Assembly: GCA_028869035.1 (NCBI GenBank) | Contig: JAGWTL010000004.1 | Coordinates: 1-26,991, forward strand | DNA from: Burkholderiales bacterium | Lineage (GTDB): Bacteria > Pseudomonadota > Gammaproteobacteria > Burkholderiales > Burkholderiaceae_C | Reading direction: 5' to 3' | Length of the DNA: 26,991 nt | Made by a program: the position numbers and the translations under genes | Shown: one piece after another, positions 6,816-14,507 of the stretch | Layout of the letters: each line of letters opens with the position of its first letter | Position numbering within the stretch: position 1 is the stretch's first letter | The notes under the pieces: model-generated | The model's database searches: none | What the model was told of the DNA's origin: nothing | What the model saw: only the letters and a program-made list of their open reading frames with translations

Positions 6816-9026
6816 TTGCGCATTGTGCCCCCGCCTCACCACGCACCCGTCCGCCCCAAGCCTGAAGACGCCGCCCTACAAGCGGCCTTCGAGCGCCAGG
6901 ACTGGGCTCAGTTGGTCGAGCGCTGCCAAAACGCACTGCAAAAGAACAAGCGCTCGCTCAAGGCGAGCCGCCTTCTTGGTTTTGCACTCAGCAAGCTGCA
7001 CCGTCCGGACGAGGCGCTGGCGGCCTACCGCAAGGCCGTGTCCAGCTGGCCCGAGGACGCCGAACTGCTGATTAATTTTGCCGGCGTACTGCAGACACGC
7101 TCGCGCCACGCAGATGCCCGTCCGCTGCTTGACAAGGTCTGCCGGCTCAGCCCTCAGCACGCGATGAGCTGGGTCAAGCTGGCCCAGAACTGCTACGCCC
7201 TCCAGCAATACGAAGAAGGCTTTGCCGCGGCCGAGAAGGCCATGTCCCGGGTCAAGAACGTCAATGAACGCGTCGCCTCCCTCAACCAGCGCGCCGTCCA
7301 TCGCCGCGAACTCGGGCAAATTCCCGAAGCCGTGCAGGATTGCGAGGAAGCCATCCGGCTGATGCCGCTGGACCCGGCCAACCATACCAACCGTCTGCTC
7401 TTCATGCTGGCCGACCCCCAGGCCGGCGTGCATCAGGTCGCAGCGGCGGCGCGCGAGTTCGGGCAGGTGTTCGAGCCCCTGTTCAAGCCCCTGTGGCCGG
7501 ATTTCGTCGCCCGACGCCAGGGGCCTTGGCGCCGGCTCAAGGTCGGCCTGATCTCACCGGACTTCCGCACCCACTCGGTCATGTATTTCGTGGAAGGCCT
7601 GCTCGCGCAGCTCGACCGCCGCCAGTTCGAGGTCTACGCCTTGCACCTCGAAGCCTTTGAAGACGCCGTGACCCTGCGCGTGCAGCACCACGCCGACCAT
7701 TTCGTGCGTCTGGCCAACTACAACGCCACGGAGCAGGCCGGGCGCATCCGGGAACTGGGCATCGACATCCTGGTCGACCTCGCCGGCCACACTGGCGGCA
7801 ACGCCCTGATGACCTTGGCACAGAAGGCGGCCCCCCTGCAGATCTCCTGGCTCGGCTTCCCCGCCACCACCGGACTGAGTGCGGTGGATTACAAATTCAC
7901 CGACGAGGTCACCGATCCGCTTGGTGCAGACGACCAGTACAGCGAGCAACTGTACCGCCTGCCCACCTTCTTCTGCTGCTACCGGCCCATGAGCCGCCAG
8001 CCCCTGTGGCGCTACCAACCGCTTTACCAGGTGCATGCGACGCCGGCGCTGACCAACGGTCACATCACCTTCGGCAGCTGCAACAACCTCGGCAAACTCA
8101 CCGACGAAGTGCTGACACTCTGGGGCCGCCTGCTGCAGGCCGTTCCCACGGCCCGCCTGCTGATTGAAGGCAAGAACCTGGGCCTGCCCAAGTTTGCAGC
8201 CAGCTACCGCGAGCGCTGCATGCGCCTGGGCATCGATCCGGCGAGGCTGGACCTCGTGGCGCTGGACCAGAACAATCAGTACCTGACCTATCACCGCATT
8301 GACATAGCGCTCGACCCCTATCCGCTGACCGGCGGCACCACGAGTTGCGACGTGCTCTGGATGGGGGTGCCCCTGGTCTCCATGGTGGGCAGCAGTTTCA
8401 AGAGCCGTCTGAGCACCGGCATCCTGAACTATCTGGGTCACACCGAATGGGTGGCCCAGAACAGCGACGATTACGTGCGCATCGCCGTCGAGCTGGCGTC
8501 CGACTGGACCCGGCTCAACGCCCTGCGCCTGGGCCTGCGCCAGGAGCTGGAACAGTCGATGGTCATGCGCGAAGACCTGTTCTGCCATCATTTCGGCGAA
8601 GGTCTGCGGATCATGTGGCTCAAATGGCTGGCCCGGGGCCAGCACCCGGACAACGAAGCGGCGCAGGACCAGCTCATCGCCTCCTGGCTGCCGTCGCTGC
8701 CGGCCGCGTGGCAGACCCCGCCGATGCCCGGCGTCGGTCTGGAGCCCGGCCACCGGGTGCCCCTGCCCGAGGCGCACCAGGCGCTGGAAGCCCGGTTGGC
8801 CCGGGCCAAGACCGAAGCCCCCAACCCGGGCGCCGTGGCCGCCCAGATCCACGACACGGCCTGGGCAGACGTGACCAATCTGGCCACCCTGATCCTGAGC
8901 GCCGTGCCCCACGACCCGGTCGCTTTGACCTGTCTGGCCGAGGTAGAACACGCGCACGGCCACACCGAATTCGCATTGACCTATCTGCGTCAGGCTCAGG
9001 AAAGCCTGCTGCACGCTGCCCGCTAG
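6816..9026 (+). CDS. TPR / O-GlcNAc-transferase-like (SPINDLY-type, GT41) glycosyltransferase, probable flagellin glycosyltransferase
   Basis: This 736-residue soluble protein has an N-terminal TPR region (about residues 20-200, e.g. LLGFALSKLHRPDEALAAYR, NQRAVHRRELGQIPEAVQDC) and a GT41 catalytic part (about 240-600). Landmarks are LKVGLISPDFRTHSVMYF with His253 at the usual catalytic-His position, DLAGHTGGN (321-329), ISWLGFPATTGLSAVDY, FGSCNNLGKLTDEVL (its Lys matches the UDP-contacting Lys of OGT) and LDPYPLTGGTTSCDVLWMGV (499-518). A C-terminal extension of about 100 residues has no clear family. GT41 enzymes O-glycosylate Ser/Thr, and OGT-like proteins next to flagellin genes often glycosylate flagellin. 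The first possible start after an in-frame TGA is TTG at 6816, with GTG at 6825 as the alternative. Neither has a strong ribosome-binding site. Confidence 0.9.
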   Translation: MRIVPPPHHAPVRPKPEDAALQAAFERQDWAQLVERCQNALQKNKRSLKASRLLGFALSKLHRPDEALAAYRKAVSSWPEDAELLINFAGVLQTRSRHADARPLLDKVCRLSPQHAMSWVKLAQNCYALQQYEEGFAAAEKAMSRVKNVNERVASLNQRAVHRRELGQIPEAVQDCEEAIRLMPLDPANHTNRLLFMLADPQAGVHQVAAAAREFGQVFEPLFKPLWPDFVARRQGPWRRLKVGLISPDFRTHSVMYFVEGLLAQLDRRQFEVYALHLEAFEDAVTLRVQHHADHFVRLANYNATEQAGRIRELGIDILVDLAGHTGGNALMTLAQKAAPLQISWLGFPATTGLSAVDYKFTDEVTDPLGADDQYSEQLYRLPTFFCCYRPMSRQPLWRYQPLYQVHATPALTNGHITFGSCNNLGKLTDEVLTLWGRLLQAVPTARLLIEGKNLGLPKFAASYRERCMRLGIDPARLDLVALDQNNQYLTYHRIDIALDPYPLTGGTTSCDVLWMGVPLVSMVGSSFKSRLSTGILNYLGHTEWVAQNSDDYVRIAVELASDWTRLNALRLGLRQELEQSMVMREDLFCHHFGEGLRIMWLKWLARGQHPDNEAAQDQLIASWLPSLPAAWQTPPMPGVGLEPGHRVPLPEAHQALEARLARAKTEAPNPGAVAAQIHDTAWADVTNLATLILSAVPHDPVALTCLAEVEHAHGHTEFALTYLRQAQESLLHAAR

Positions 9027-9045
9027 CCAACCCTCGGGCCACCCC

Positions 9046-9534
9046 ATGCTTGTCATCGATCCCAGCGCACGCATCTCCGCGCTTGCCGACATCGAAGACT
9101 CGGTGCGTGGCAGCCGTATCGTGGTCGGTGCGCATTCGGTCATCGACAGCTTCGTCAAGATCAAACCCGCCGGCGGCTCGGGTGACCTGCTGATCGGCGA
9201 ACATGTGGTCATTAATTCCGGCTGTGTGCTCTACACAGGCCAGGGCATCCGCATTGGCAAGCACGTGGCGATTGCCGCCAACTGCACCTTCGCACCGGTC
9301 AACCACGCCTACCAGGACCGCTCGCGGCTCATCATGGAGCAGGGCTTTCTGCCCGGCAAAGGCGGCATCGTGATCGAGGACGACGTCTGGATCGGCGCCA
9401 ACTGCGTGCTGCTCGACGGCGCCGTATTGCGGCACGGCTGCGTGGTCGGCGCAGGCAGCATCGTGCGCGGCGAACTCGCCGCCTACACGGTCTACGCCGG
9501 CCAGCCCCTGCGTGCGGTGGGGGAACGCTCATGA
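9046..9534 (+). CDS. Hexapeptide-repeat (left-handed beta-helix) acyltransferase
   Basis: This 162-residue protein has the isoleucine-patch pattern of maltose/galactoside O-acetyltransferase-like enzymes: ISALADIEDSVRGSRIVVGA, LLIGEHVVINSGCVLYTGQG, IRIGKHVAIAANCTFAPVNH, then GGIVIEDDVWIGANCVLLDG, AVLRHGCVVGAGSIVRGE and the closing YTVYAGQPLRAVG. The His in PVNHAY is at the catalytic position of such transferases. It probably moves an acetyl or other acyl group from a CoA donor to a sugar hydroxyl or amine. It starts 19 nt after the glycosyltransferase and overlaps the next gene by 4 nt (ATGA), so it is part of the same operon. The substrate is inferred to be the flagellin glycan or its nucleotide-sugar precursor. 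Confidence 0.85.
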   Translation: MLVIDPSARISALADIEDSVRGSRIVVGAHSVIDSFVKIKPAGGSGDLLIGEHVVINSGCVLYTGQGIRIGKHVAIAANCTFAPVNHAYQDRSRLIMEQGFLPGKGGIVIEDDVWIGANCVLLDGAVLRHGCVVGAGSIVRGELAAYTVYAGQPLRAVGERS

Positions 9535-10328
9535 GCTGGACCGTGCTGGGCGCCACCGGCGTCATCGGCCGACACTTGACGGCACACCTGCGCGCGGGTG
9601 GCCAGACGGTGTACGCACCAGGCCGCGGCGAGCCCGGTCTGTACGGACGGCGGCTGGGCCATGTGATCTATGCCATCGGCCTGACGGCCGATTTCCGCAC
9701 ACGGCCCTATGACACCGTGCAGGCCCACGTCTCCTTGCTGGCCGAACTGCTGCAGCGGGCCGATTTCGAATCCCTGCTCTATCTGTCTTCCACCCGTGTT
9801 TATGCACACGCCGCCACGGGACAGGAAGACACCCCATTGCCCATGCAAACCCAGGATCCCTCGGATCTCTACAACTTGTCCAAGCTCATGGGCGAATCGC
9901 TCTGCCTGACCGGCGGACGCACGGGCGTGCGCGTGGCACGCCTGTCCAATGTGGTGGGGGGCGAGGACAGGGACTCCGGCAATTTCCTGCCCAGCCTGGT
10001 CCGTGAAGCGCGCGGTGGGCGCATCGTGCTGCAGACGGCGCCCGACTCGGTCAAGGACTACATCCACATCGACGACGTGGCCGAACTGCTGCCACGCATC
10101 GCCACGCAGGGCCGCGAGCGCCTGTACAACGTGGCCAGCGGGCTGCAGATGCGCCATGTGCAATGGACCGCACAGCTGCAGGCGCAGACCGGCTGCGCGG
10201 TGGAAGTCGCGCCCGGCGCACCCACCGTCAGTTTCACCCCCATCGACATCACGCGCATCCGCACGGAATTCGCGTTCACACCCCGCCCCCTCTTGTCCGC
10301 CCTGCCCGCACAGGCCCCCCTCTCCTGA
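9531..10328 (+). CDS. NAD-dependent epimerase/dehydratase (extended SDR), probable nucleotide-sugar ketoreductase/epimerase
   Basis: This 265-residue extended SDR has the Rossmann motif GATGVIG at residues 7-13, YLSSTRVY at 84-91, and the catalytic pair Tyr114 / Lys118 in YNLSK. SVKDYIHIDDVAELL in the second half is the usual RmlD/GalE-type motif. It is shorter than GalE or RmlB (about 330 residues), closer to 4-ketoreductases. It could reduce the 4-keto group of the CDP-4-dehydro-6-deoxy sugar made by the convergent rfb genes, but the substrate cannot be read from sequence. Translation is coupled to the preceding acyltransferase through an ATGA overlap. Confidence 0.85.
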   Translation: MSWTVLGATGVIGRHLTAHLRAGGQTVYAPGRGEPGLYGRRLGHVIYAIGLTADFRTRPYDTVQAHVSLLAELLQRADFESLLYLSSTRVYAHAATGQEDTPLPMQTQDPSDLYNLSKLMGESLCLTGGRTGVRVARLSNVVGGEDRDSGNFLPSLVREARGGRIVLQTAPDSVKDYIHIDDVAELLPRIATQGRERLYNVASGLQMRHVQWTAQLQAQTGCAVEVAPGAPTVSFTPIDITRIRTEFAFTPRPLLSALPAQAPLS

Positions 10329-10343
10329 ACCGCTTGGTGCCCC

Positions 10344-11129
10344 ATGTCCAGCAACCCCATCGAACAATTCGCCCAGGAACGCAGCGCCCAGATTGCCGGC
10401 TACGCAAAAGACGCGGCCTTCACGGCCCAGTCCCAGGCCTGGCTGGAAACGTCCATGCGCCAGCGCTACGTCTACAACTTCGACTGGATGGGCCGCCCCA
10501 TCATCCAGTACCCGCAGGACATGGTAGCCATGCAGGAACTGGTCTGGGCCACGCGCCCCGACCTGATCATCGAGACCGGTATCGCCCACGGCGGCTCGCT
10601 GGTGCTCAGCGCCTCGCTGCTGGCGATGTTGGACTACTGCGACACCGTGGCCGCCGGCGGCGTGCTGGACCCGAAGGCCAGCCGGCGCAAGGTGCTGGGC
10701 CTGGACATCGACATACGCGCGCACAACCGCGCCGCCATCGAAGCTCACCCCATGGCGCACAAGATCGAGATGATCCAGGGCTCGAGCATCTCGCCCGAAG
10801 TCATCGCACAGGTGCAGGCCGTCGCGCGCCAACACCAACGTGTCATGGTCTGCCTGGACTCCAACCACACACACGCACACGTGCTGGCCGAGCTGCAAGC
10901 CTACGCGCCGCTGACCAGCGTGGGCTGTTACTGCGTGGTGTTCGACACTTTCGTGGAAGACATGCCGGTTGACCTCTTCCCCGACCGCCCCTGGGCGCCG
11001 GGCGACAACCCCAAGACGGCCGTGCGCGAATACCTCAAGACGAACAGTCAGTTTGAAGTCGACACCACCATACCGCACAAGCTACAGGTCACCGTGGCGC
11101 CAGACGGCTTCTTGCGCAGGGCCGCCTGA
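10344..11129 (+). CDS. Cephalosporin-hydroxylase (CmcI) family protein, probable SAM-dependent methyltransferase
   Basis: This 261-residue protein carries the CmcI family layout: NFDWMGRPIIQYPQDMVAMQ, the SAM-site loop DLIIETGIAHGGSLVLSA (73-90), VLGLDIDIRAHN (117-128), and VCLDSNHTHAHVLAELQAY (169-187), ending with VFDTFVEDMP. Despite the family name, members such as CmcI and rhamnosyl O-methyltransferases have a class I methyltransferase fold with acidic residues that bind a metal. Here it is the last gene of the plus-strand island operon, 15 nt after the SDR. It may O-methylate the glycan or its precursor. It converges on the TylF-like gene with only 11 nt between stop codons. Confidence 0.82.
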   Translation: MSSNPIEQFAQERSAQIAGYAKDAAFTAQSQAWLETSMRQRYVYNFDWMGRPIIQYPQDMVAMQELVWATRPDLIIETGIAHGGSLVLSASLLAMLDYCDTVAAGGVLDPKASRRKVLGLDIDIRAHNRAAIEAHPMAHKIEMIQGSSISPEVIAQVQAVARQHQRVMVCLDSNHTHAHVLAELQAYAPLTSVGCYCVVFDTFVEDMPVDLFPDRPWAPGDNPKTAVREYLKTNSQFEVDTTIPHKLQVTVAPDGFLRRAA

Positions 11130-11140
11130 AGGGGCCGTAC

Positions 11141-11896
11141 TCACTCGCCCCAGACCGCCCATGCACAAAAGGGCTGGTGAGGATCACGCTGGAGCCGTAA
11201 CTGATTCAGCCCCAAAACCTCCATCACGGCAGCCGTCTCACCCGGGAACTGAGGGCAATTCAATTCATCGAACACCAGCACCGAGCCCTTGACCAGACGC
11301 GGCAAGACGGCTTGCAGCGCGTCACGGGTCGGCTGATAGACGTCCATGTCAAAGATAGCCATCGAGATGATGGCCTGCGCATTCCGCGATAGCCATTCGT
11401 GCGCGGTCGTCGAGGCGTCGCCTGCCACCAACTCAAACTTGCGGATGTGATGGATGGGCGCATTGGCTTCATGCAGCGACAGGATCTCTTCGAGCTGCGC
11501 CTGGTAACCATCCTTGGTGGCGTAGTCGCCCACTGCGGGGCGACCGCCATCCTGCGGCGCAGTCGAGACAAAGCCCTGGAAGGTGTCGAAGCCCACAATC
11601 TTGCGCGAATAGTTGTAGGGCTCCAGCATGCCGCGCAGGTTCATCAAGGTGACCAGCGTCGCCCCCCACTGGACACCGAACTCGCAGATCACCCCCGGCA
11701 CCCCCAGGATCGTCGGGTACAGCCGGCTCAGGTAGAGTAGGCGCGACAGTGCAATGCGATCGACGAATACATTGGAGTGCACATTCCAGTGCGGCCCCAT
11801 CTTGGGCGCCAGGTCGCCACGCAGCTGCAAGAGCCTTTGGCTGCGATCGACCTCGGCCTCGCTCTTGTTGATCGATTCACCGAGCTGTGTCTTCAT
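11141..11896 (-). CDS. TylF/MycF-like (macrocin O-methyltransferase family) SAM-dependent methyltransferase
   Basis: This is a 251-residue protein. GVICEFGVQWGATLVTLMNL (68-87) is the SAM loop, and KIVGFDTFQGFVS (99-111) is the typical TylF FDTFxG motif. IFDMDVYQPTRDAL (181-194) and VFDELNCPQFPGE (208-220) hold the metal-binding Asp residues of TylF/NovP enzymes. These methylate sugar hydroxyls. The start at 11896 is chosen because its ATG overlaps the TGA of the upstream PhyH gene (ATGA), indicating coupled translation. A longer in-frame reading to 11968 would run into that gene. Composition is AT-richer than the flagellar genes by eye. Confidence 0.85.
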   Translation of the reverse strand: MKTQLGESINKSEAEVDRSQRLLQLRGDLAPKMGPHWNVHSNVFVDRIALSRLLYLSRLYPTILGVPGVICEFGVQWGATLVTLMNLRGMLEPYNYSRKIVGFDTFQGFVSTAPQDGGRPAVGDYATKDGYQAQLEEILSLHEANAPIHHIRKFELVAGDASTTAHEWLSRNAQAIISMAIFDMDVYQPTRDALQAVLPRLVKGSVLVFDELNCPQFPGETAAVMEVLGLNQLRLQRDPHQPFCAWAVWGE

Positions 11897-12684
11897 ACTT
11901 TTCTCATGGGGTGCTGGAAGCCGGGGTAGCTGTAATAAAAAATGTTCTTCCTGTCTCCTGTCGGACACTTGTTAGCGGTGAACCACGAGCAGCCGAGATC
12001 GGAAAGGCGTATCTGTGCAGTCCAACGCGGCCGTGGCGAGGAGTTCGGGGTGCTGCGGTGCAGGATCATCTGATTGAACACCACGATATCCCCCAAGCAG
12101 CCCTTCACCGCCACTGGCGTTTCCTGCACCTCACAGTCGATGGCCAGGTCGCGCTGCAAGAATGGAATGTTCTCCATAATGGGTTTATCGGAAATCTTCT
12201 TGAAGGGGTAGATACCTCGCGCATGACTGCCCGGAACGACCTCGATCGAACCGTGGCGCTCGTCCACGGGGCCAAAGGGAATCCAGATCGTCACGGCGTT
12301 CAGCGAACCCAGCAGGTAGATGCTGTCCTGGTGCCAATCAAAGAGATGCTTCGCGTCACGTGGAACGTCATACCGCATATTGCAGCACCCCATGAGCACA
12401 GGGTGCTTCATGCCGAGCGCCACCATGGCATCGTACAAAGCCTGGTTGCCGGAAAGGCGGCTGAGAGACGGCAGATAGTGGAGCCGATCGTACAAAAGAG
12501 ACTGCTTTTCCTGTGTGATGAGATTTCGGTCGAAGGCGTCGAAGCGGAATTCCTCGCCAGCGATCAGTCGCCCAATTTCCGTGATCTCCGTGCGCACCTC
12601 GTCCAAGGCCGTCTGTCCCTTGAAGAAGTCGCGAATCACGACGAAACCGTCGCGATGGAATTGCTCGATCAATTGGTTGTCCAT
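11893..12684 (-). CDS. Phytanoyl-CoA dioxygenase (PhyH) family Fe(II)/2-oxoglutarate oxygenase
   Basis: This is a 263-residue protein. It has an N-terminal FHRDGFVVIRDFF motif typical of the PhyH family, the iron ligands His118-x-Asp120 in FDWHQDSIY, a core strand AVTIWIPFGPVDERHGSIEV, PGSHARG, and the distal His209 (MILHRST), with Arg220 or Arg226 candidates for 2-oxoglutarate binding. Such enzymes hydroxylate or otherwise oxidise small molecules, including sugars in antibiotic and capsule pathways. The ATG at 12684 is preferred to a TTG seven codons earlier. It overlaps the next gene by 4 nt. Its AT-richer composition suggests it and the TylF-like neighbour entered the cluster together. The substrate is unknown. 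Confidence 0.85.
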   Translation of the reverse strand: MDNQLIEQFHRDGFVVIRDFFKGQTALDEVRTEITEIGRLIAGEEFRFDAFDRNLITQEKQSLLYDRLHYLPSLSRLSGNQALYDAMVALGMKHPVLMGCCNMRYDVPRDAKHLFDWHQDSIYLLGSLNAVTIWIPFGPVDERHGSIEVVPGSHARGIYPFKKISDKPIMENIPFLQRDLAIDCEVQETPVAVKGCLGDIVVFNQMILHRSTPNSSPRPRWTAQIRLSDLGCSWFTANKCPTGDRKNIFYYSYPGFQHPMRKV

Positions 12685-12723
12685 TTTCTCGCTTCTTGTC
12701 GCCAAGGCGGCATCGTTGCGGCG

Positions 12724-13950
12724 TTACCAGAGCTGCAGCCGGGGCACGGCTGTAACCAACCGACCACCCCAGTTACGGATATAGGCCAGCTGGGCGGTGA
12801 TTTCCGTGTGCAAGTTCCACGGCAGGATAAGCACACGGTCCGGCCGGTCGCAGCGCAGATGGTCTTCGTCCACGATGGGCACTCGGCTGCCCGGCATGTA
12901 CCTGCCCTGCTTGGCGGGGTTCAGGTCCACCACATAGGGCAACAGATCCGGCCGCACGCCGGCGAAGTTCATCAGGGTGTTGCCCTTGGCCGCCGCACCG
13001 TAGGCGCAGACCTTGAGGCCTTCGCGTTTGGCCCGCAACAGGAATTCCAGCAGCTCGCGCTTGATGCGCTCGGCCTCGCGCTGGAAGCCGGCATAAAACG
13101 CCGGCGTGATCATGTCCGCGGCCCGCTCGCGCGCCAGCAGCGCGGCCACGGCCGGCGCGACCGGGCGGCGACCCGCATCGCTGCGCTGCGCAAACACGCG
13201 CAGGCTGCCGCCGTGGGTGGGCAACTCCTCCACATCGAAGACCTGCAGGCCATTGTCCGCGAAGATGCGCCGCACCGCCGTCAGCGAGAGGTAGGAATAG
13301 TGCTCGTGGTAGGCGGTGTCGAACTGGCACTCCTGCACCATGCGCAGCAGGTGCGGGAATTCGAAGGTGGCCACGCCCTGCTCCTTCAGCAGCACGGCGA
13401 AACCGCCGACGAAATCGTTGATGTCAGGCACGTGGGCCAGCACATTGTTGGCTGTCGTGAGGTCGGCCTGGCGGCCCTGGCCGGCCAGCTCGCGCGCCAG
13501 CGCCACACCGAAGAAACGCTCGACGATCTCGATCCCTTTGGTGCGCGCCGCGGCCGCGGTGCTGGCTGTGGGCTCGACGCCGTAGCAGGGCACGCCGGCC
13601 TCGCGCACGTACTGCAGCAGATAGCCGTCGTTGGCGGCCACCTCGACCACGCAGCTCTGCGCGTTCAGGCCCAGGCGCTCGCGCATGGTCTGCACATAAG
13701 CGTTGGCATGCGCCAGCCAGGAGCTCGAATAGGAACTGAAGTAGGCGTAGTCGGCGTCGAACAGCTGCTCGCGCCCGGCGTGGTCCTCGGTCTGCACCAG
13801 CCAGCAGGTCTCGCAGACCAGCAGGCGCAGCGGGTACCAGGTCTCGGGGCTATGCAGCGCCGCCTCAGACAGGTACGCATTCGATGGCGGAGCGCTACCC
13901 AGGTCCAGGAAGGGCAGGCGCAATTCCTTGGCGCAATGGCGGCACTTCAC
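12724..13950 (-). CDS. TylC3-type sugar C-methyltransferase (zinc-binding N-terminus, SAM domain, C-terminal domain)
   Basis: This is a 408-residue, three-domain enzyme. An N-terminal zinc-binding module has Cys3, Cys6, Cys46 and Cys49 (CRHC and CETC). The SAM domain has VVEVAANDGYLLQYV (101-115) and NNVLAHVPDINDFV (168-181), followed by the family motif DTAYHEHYSYLS (211-222). The C-terminal domain starts around residue 300 with VCAYGAAAKGNTLMNF. This arrangement is that of NDP-4-keto-6-deoxysugar 3-C-methyltransferases such as TylC3. Its neighbours RfbF, RfbG and the RmlC-like epimerase would supply a CDP-4-keto-6-deoxyhexose, an appropriate substrate. It overlaps rfbC by 4 nt (ATGA). Confidence 0.88.
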   Translation of the reverse strand: MKCRHCAKELRLPFLDLGSAPPSNAYLSEAALHSPETWYPLRLLVCETCWLVQTEDHAGREQLFDADYAYFSSYSSSWLAHANAYVQTMRERLGLNAQSCVVEVAANDGYLLQYVREAGVPCYGVEPTASTAAAARTKGIEIVERFFGVALARELAGQGRQADLTTANNVLAHVPDINDFVGGFAVLLKEQGVATFEFPHLLRMVQECQFDTAYHEHYSYLSLTAVRRIFADNGLQVFDVEELPTHGGSLRVFAQRSDAGRRPVAPAVAALLARERAADMITPAFYAGFQREAERIKRELLEFLLRAKREGLKVCAYGAAAKGNTLMNFAGVRPDLLPYVVDLNPAKQGRYMPGSRVPIVDEDHLRCDRPDRVLILPWNLHTEITAQLAYIRNWGGRLVTAVPRLQLW

Positions 13951-14507
13951 AGTTTCACTCCCTCGAAATCCGGCTTCAGCAGCTCGAAGCCGGCGTCACG
14001 TGCCGACAGGCCCTGCACAGGCAACGGCCAGTTGATGCCCAAACGCACGTCACGCACATGCAGGCCGGCCTCGGCCTGCGGTGCATAGGCAGCGGAATGG
14101 CAGTAGACCAATTCGGCCTCGTCGCTGAGCAGCTGGAAGCCGTGCGCAAAACCGGCCGGGATCAGTAGGGCCGTGCCTTCGGTCGCGTTCAGCAGCTCAC
14201 CGTGCCAGCGCAGGAACGTCGGTGAACCGGCGCGCAGGTCCACGGCTACGTCCCAGACTGCGCCCCGCACACAGCTCACGAGCTTCGACTCCGCATGAGG
14301 CGCGCGCTGGTAGTGCAGGCCGCGCACCGTGCCTCGCGTGCGCGTGAGGCTGTGGTTGATCTGGGCGATGGGCCCGCCCCAGCCGGCGGGGGCCAGCTCC
14401 TGGGAACAGAACAGGCGCGCGAACACTCCGCGTTCGTCGCCGTACAGGCGGCGCTGTATGCGCTTGAGACCGGCCAGGGGCAGGTCGGTCACGATCAGGC
14501 TGCTCAT
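13947..14507 (-). CDS. rfbC: RmlC-like nucleotide-4-keto-6-deoxyhexose 3,5-epimerase
   Basis: This 186-residue cupin matches RmlC in length and motifs: DERGVFARLF, INHSLTRTRGTVRGLHYQ with the catalytic-type His65, IPAGFAHGFQLL (His122), VYCHSAAYAPQAEAGL with Tyr135/Tyr141, and LSARD with Asp171 at the position that pairs with the catalytic His. RmlC normally acts on dTDP-4-dehydro-6-deoxyglucose, but no rmlA/rmlB lies nearby and the flanking genes make a CDP sugar. A CDP-linked substrate is therefore inferred. It overlaps rfbG by 4 nt and the C-methyltransferase by 4 nt, so all three are translationally coupled. Confidence 0.88.
   Translation of the reverse strand: MSSLIVTDLPLAGLKRIQRRLYGDERGVFARLFCSQELAPAGWGGPIAQINHSLTRTRGTVRGLHYQRAPHAESKLVSCVRGAVWDVAVDLRAGSPTFLRWHGELLNATEGTALLIPAGFAHGFQLLSDEAELVYCHSAAYAPQAEAGLHVRDVRLGINWPLPVQGLSARDAGFELLKPDFEGVKL

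Noticed and set aside
7554..9212. Long open reading frame on the minus strand (552 codons) opposite the OGT-like gene
   Set aside because: It is antisense to a protein with clear GT41 motifs, its translation is low-complexity Gly/Gln/Val-rich text without family signatures, and such shadows are usual in GC-rich coding DNA.
11131..11151. GGGGC/GCCCC hairpin at the meeting point of the convergent island operons
   Set aside because: Only 5 bp with an 11-nt loop, no T-tract, and one arm lies in coding sequence.
11897..11968. 24-residue N-terminal extension of the TylF-like protein
   Set aside because: It lies within the end of the PhyH gene, and the ATGA overlap at 11893-11896 gives a better start.
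11887..14088. Plus-strand open frame of 733 codons opposite the PhyH and C-methyltransferase genes
   Set aside because: The translation is low-complexity and the minus-strand genes have recognisable catalytic motifs and ATGA overlaps.
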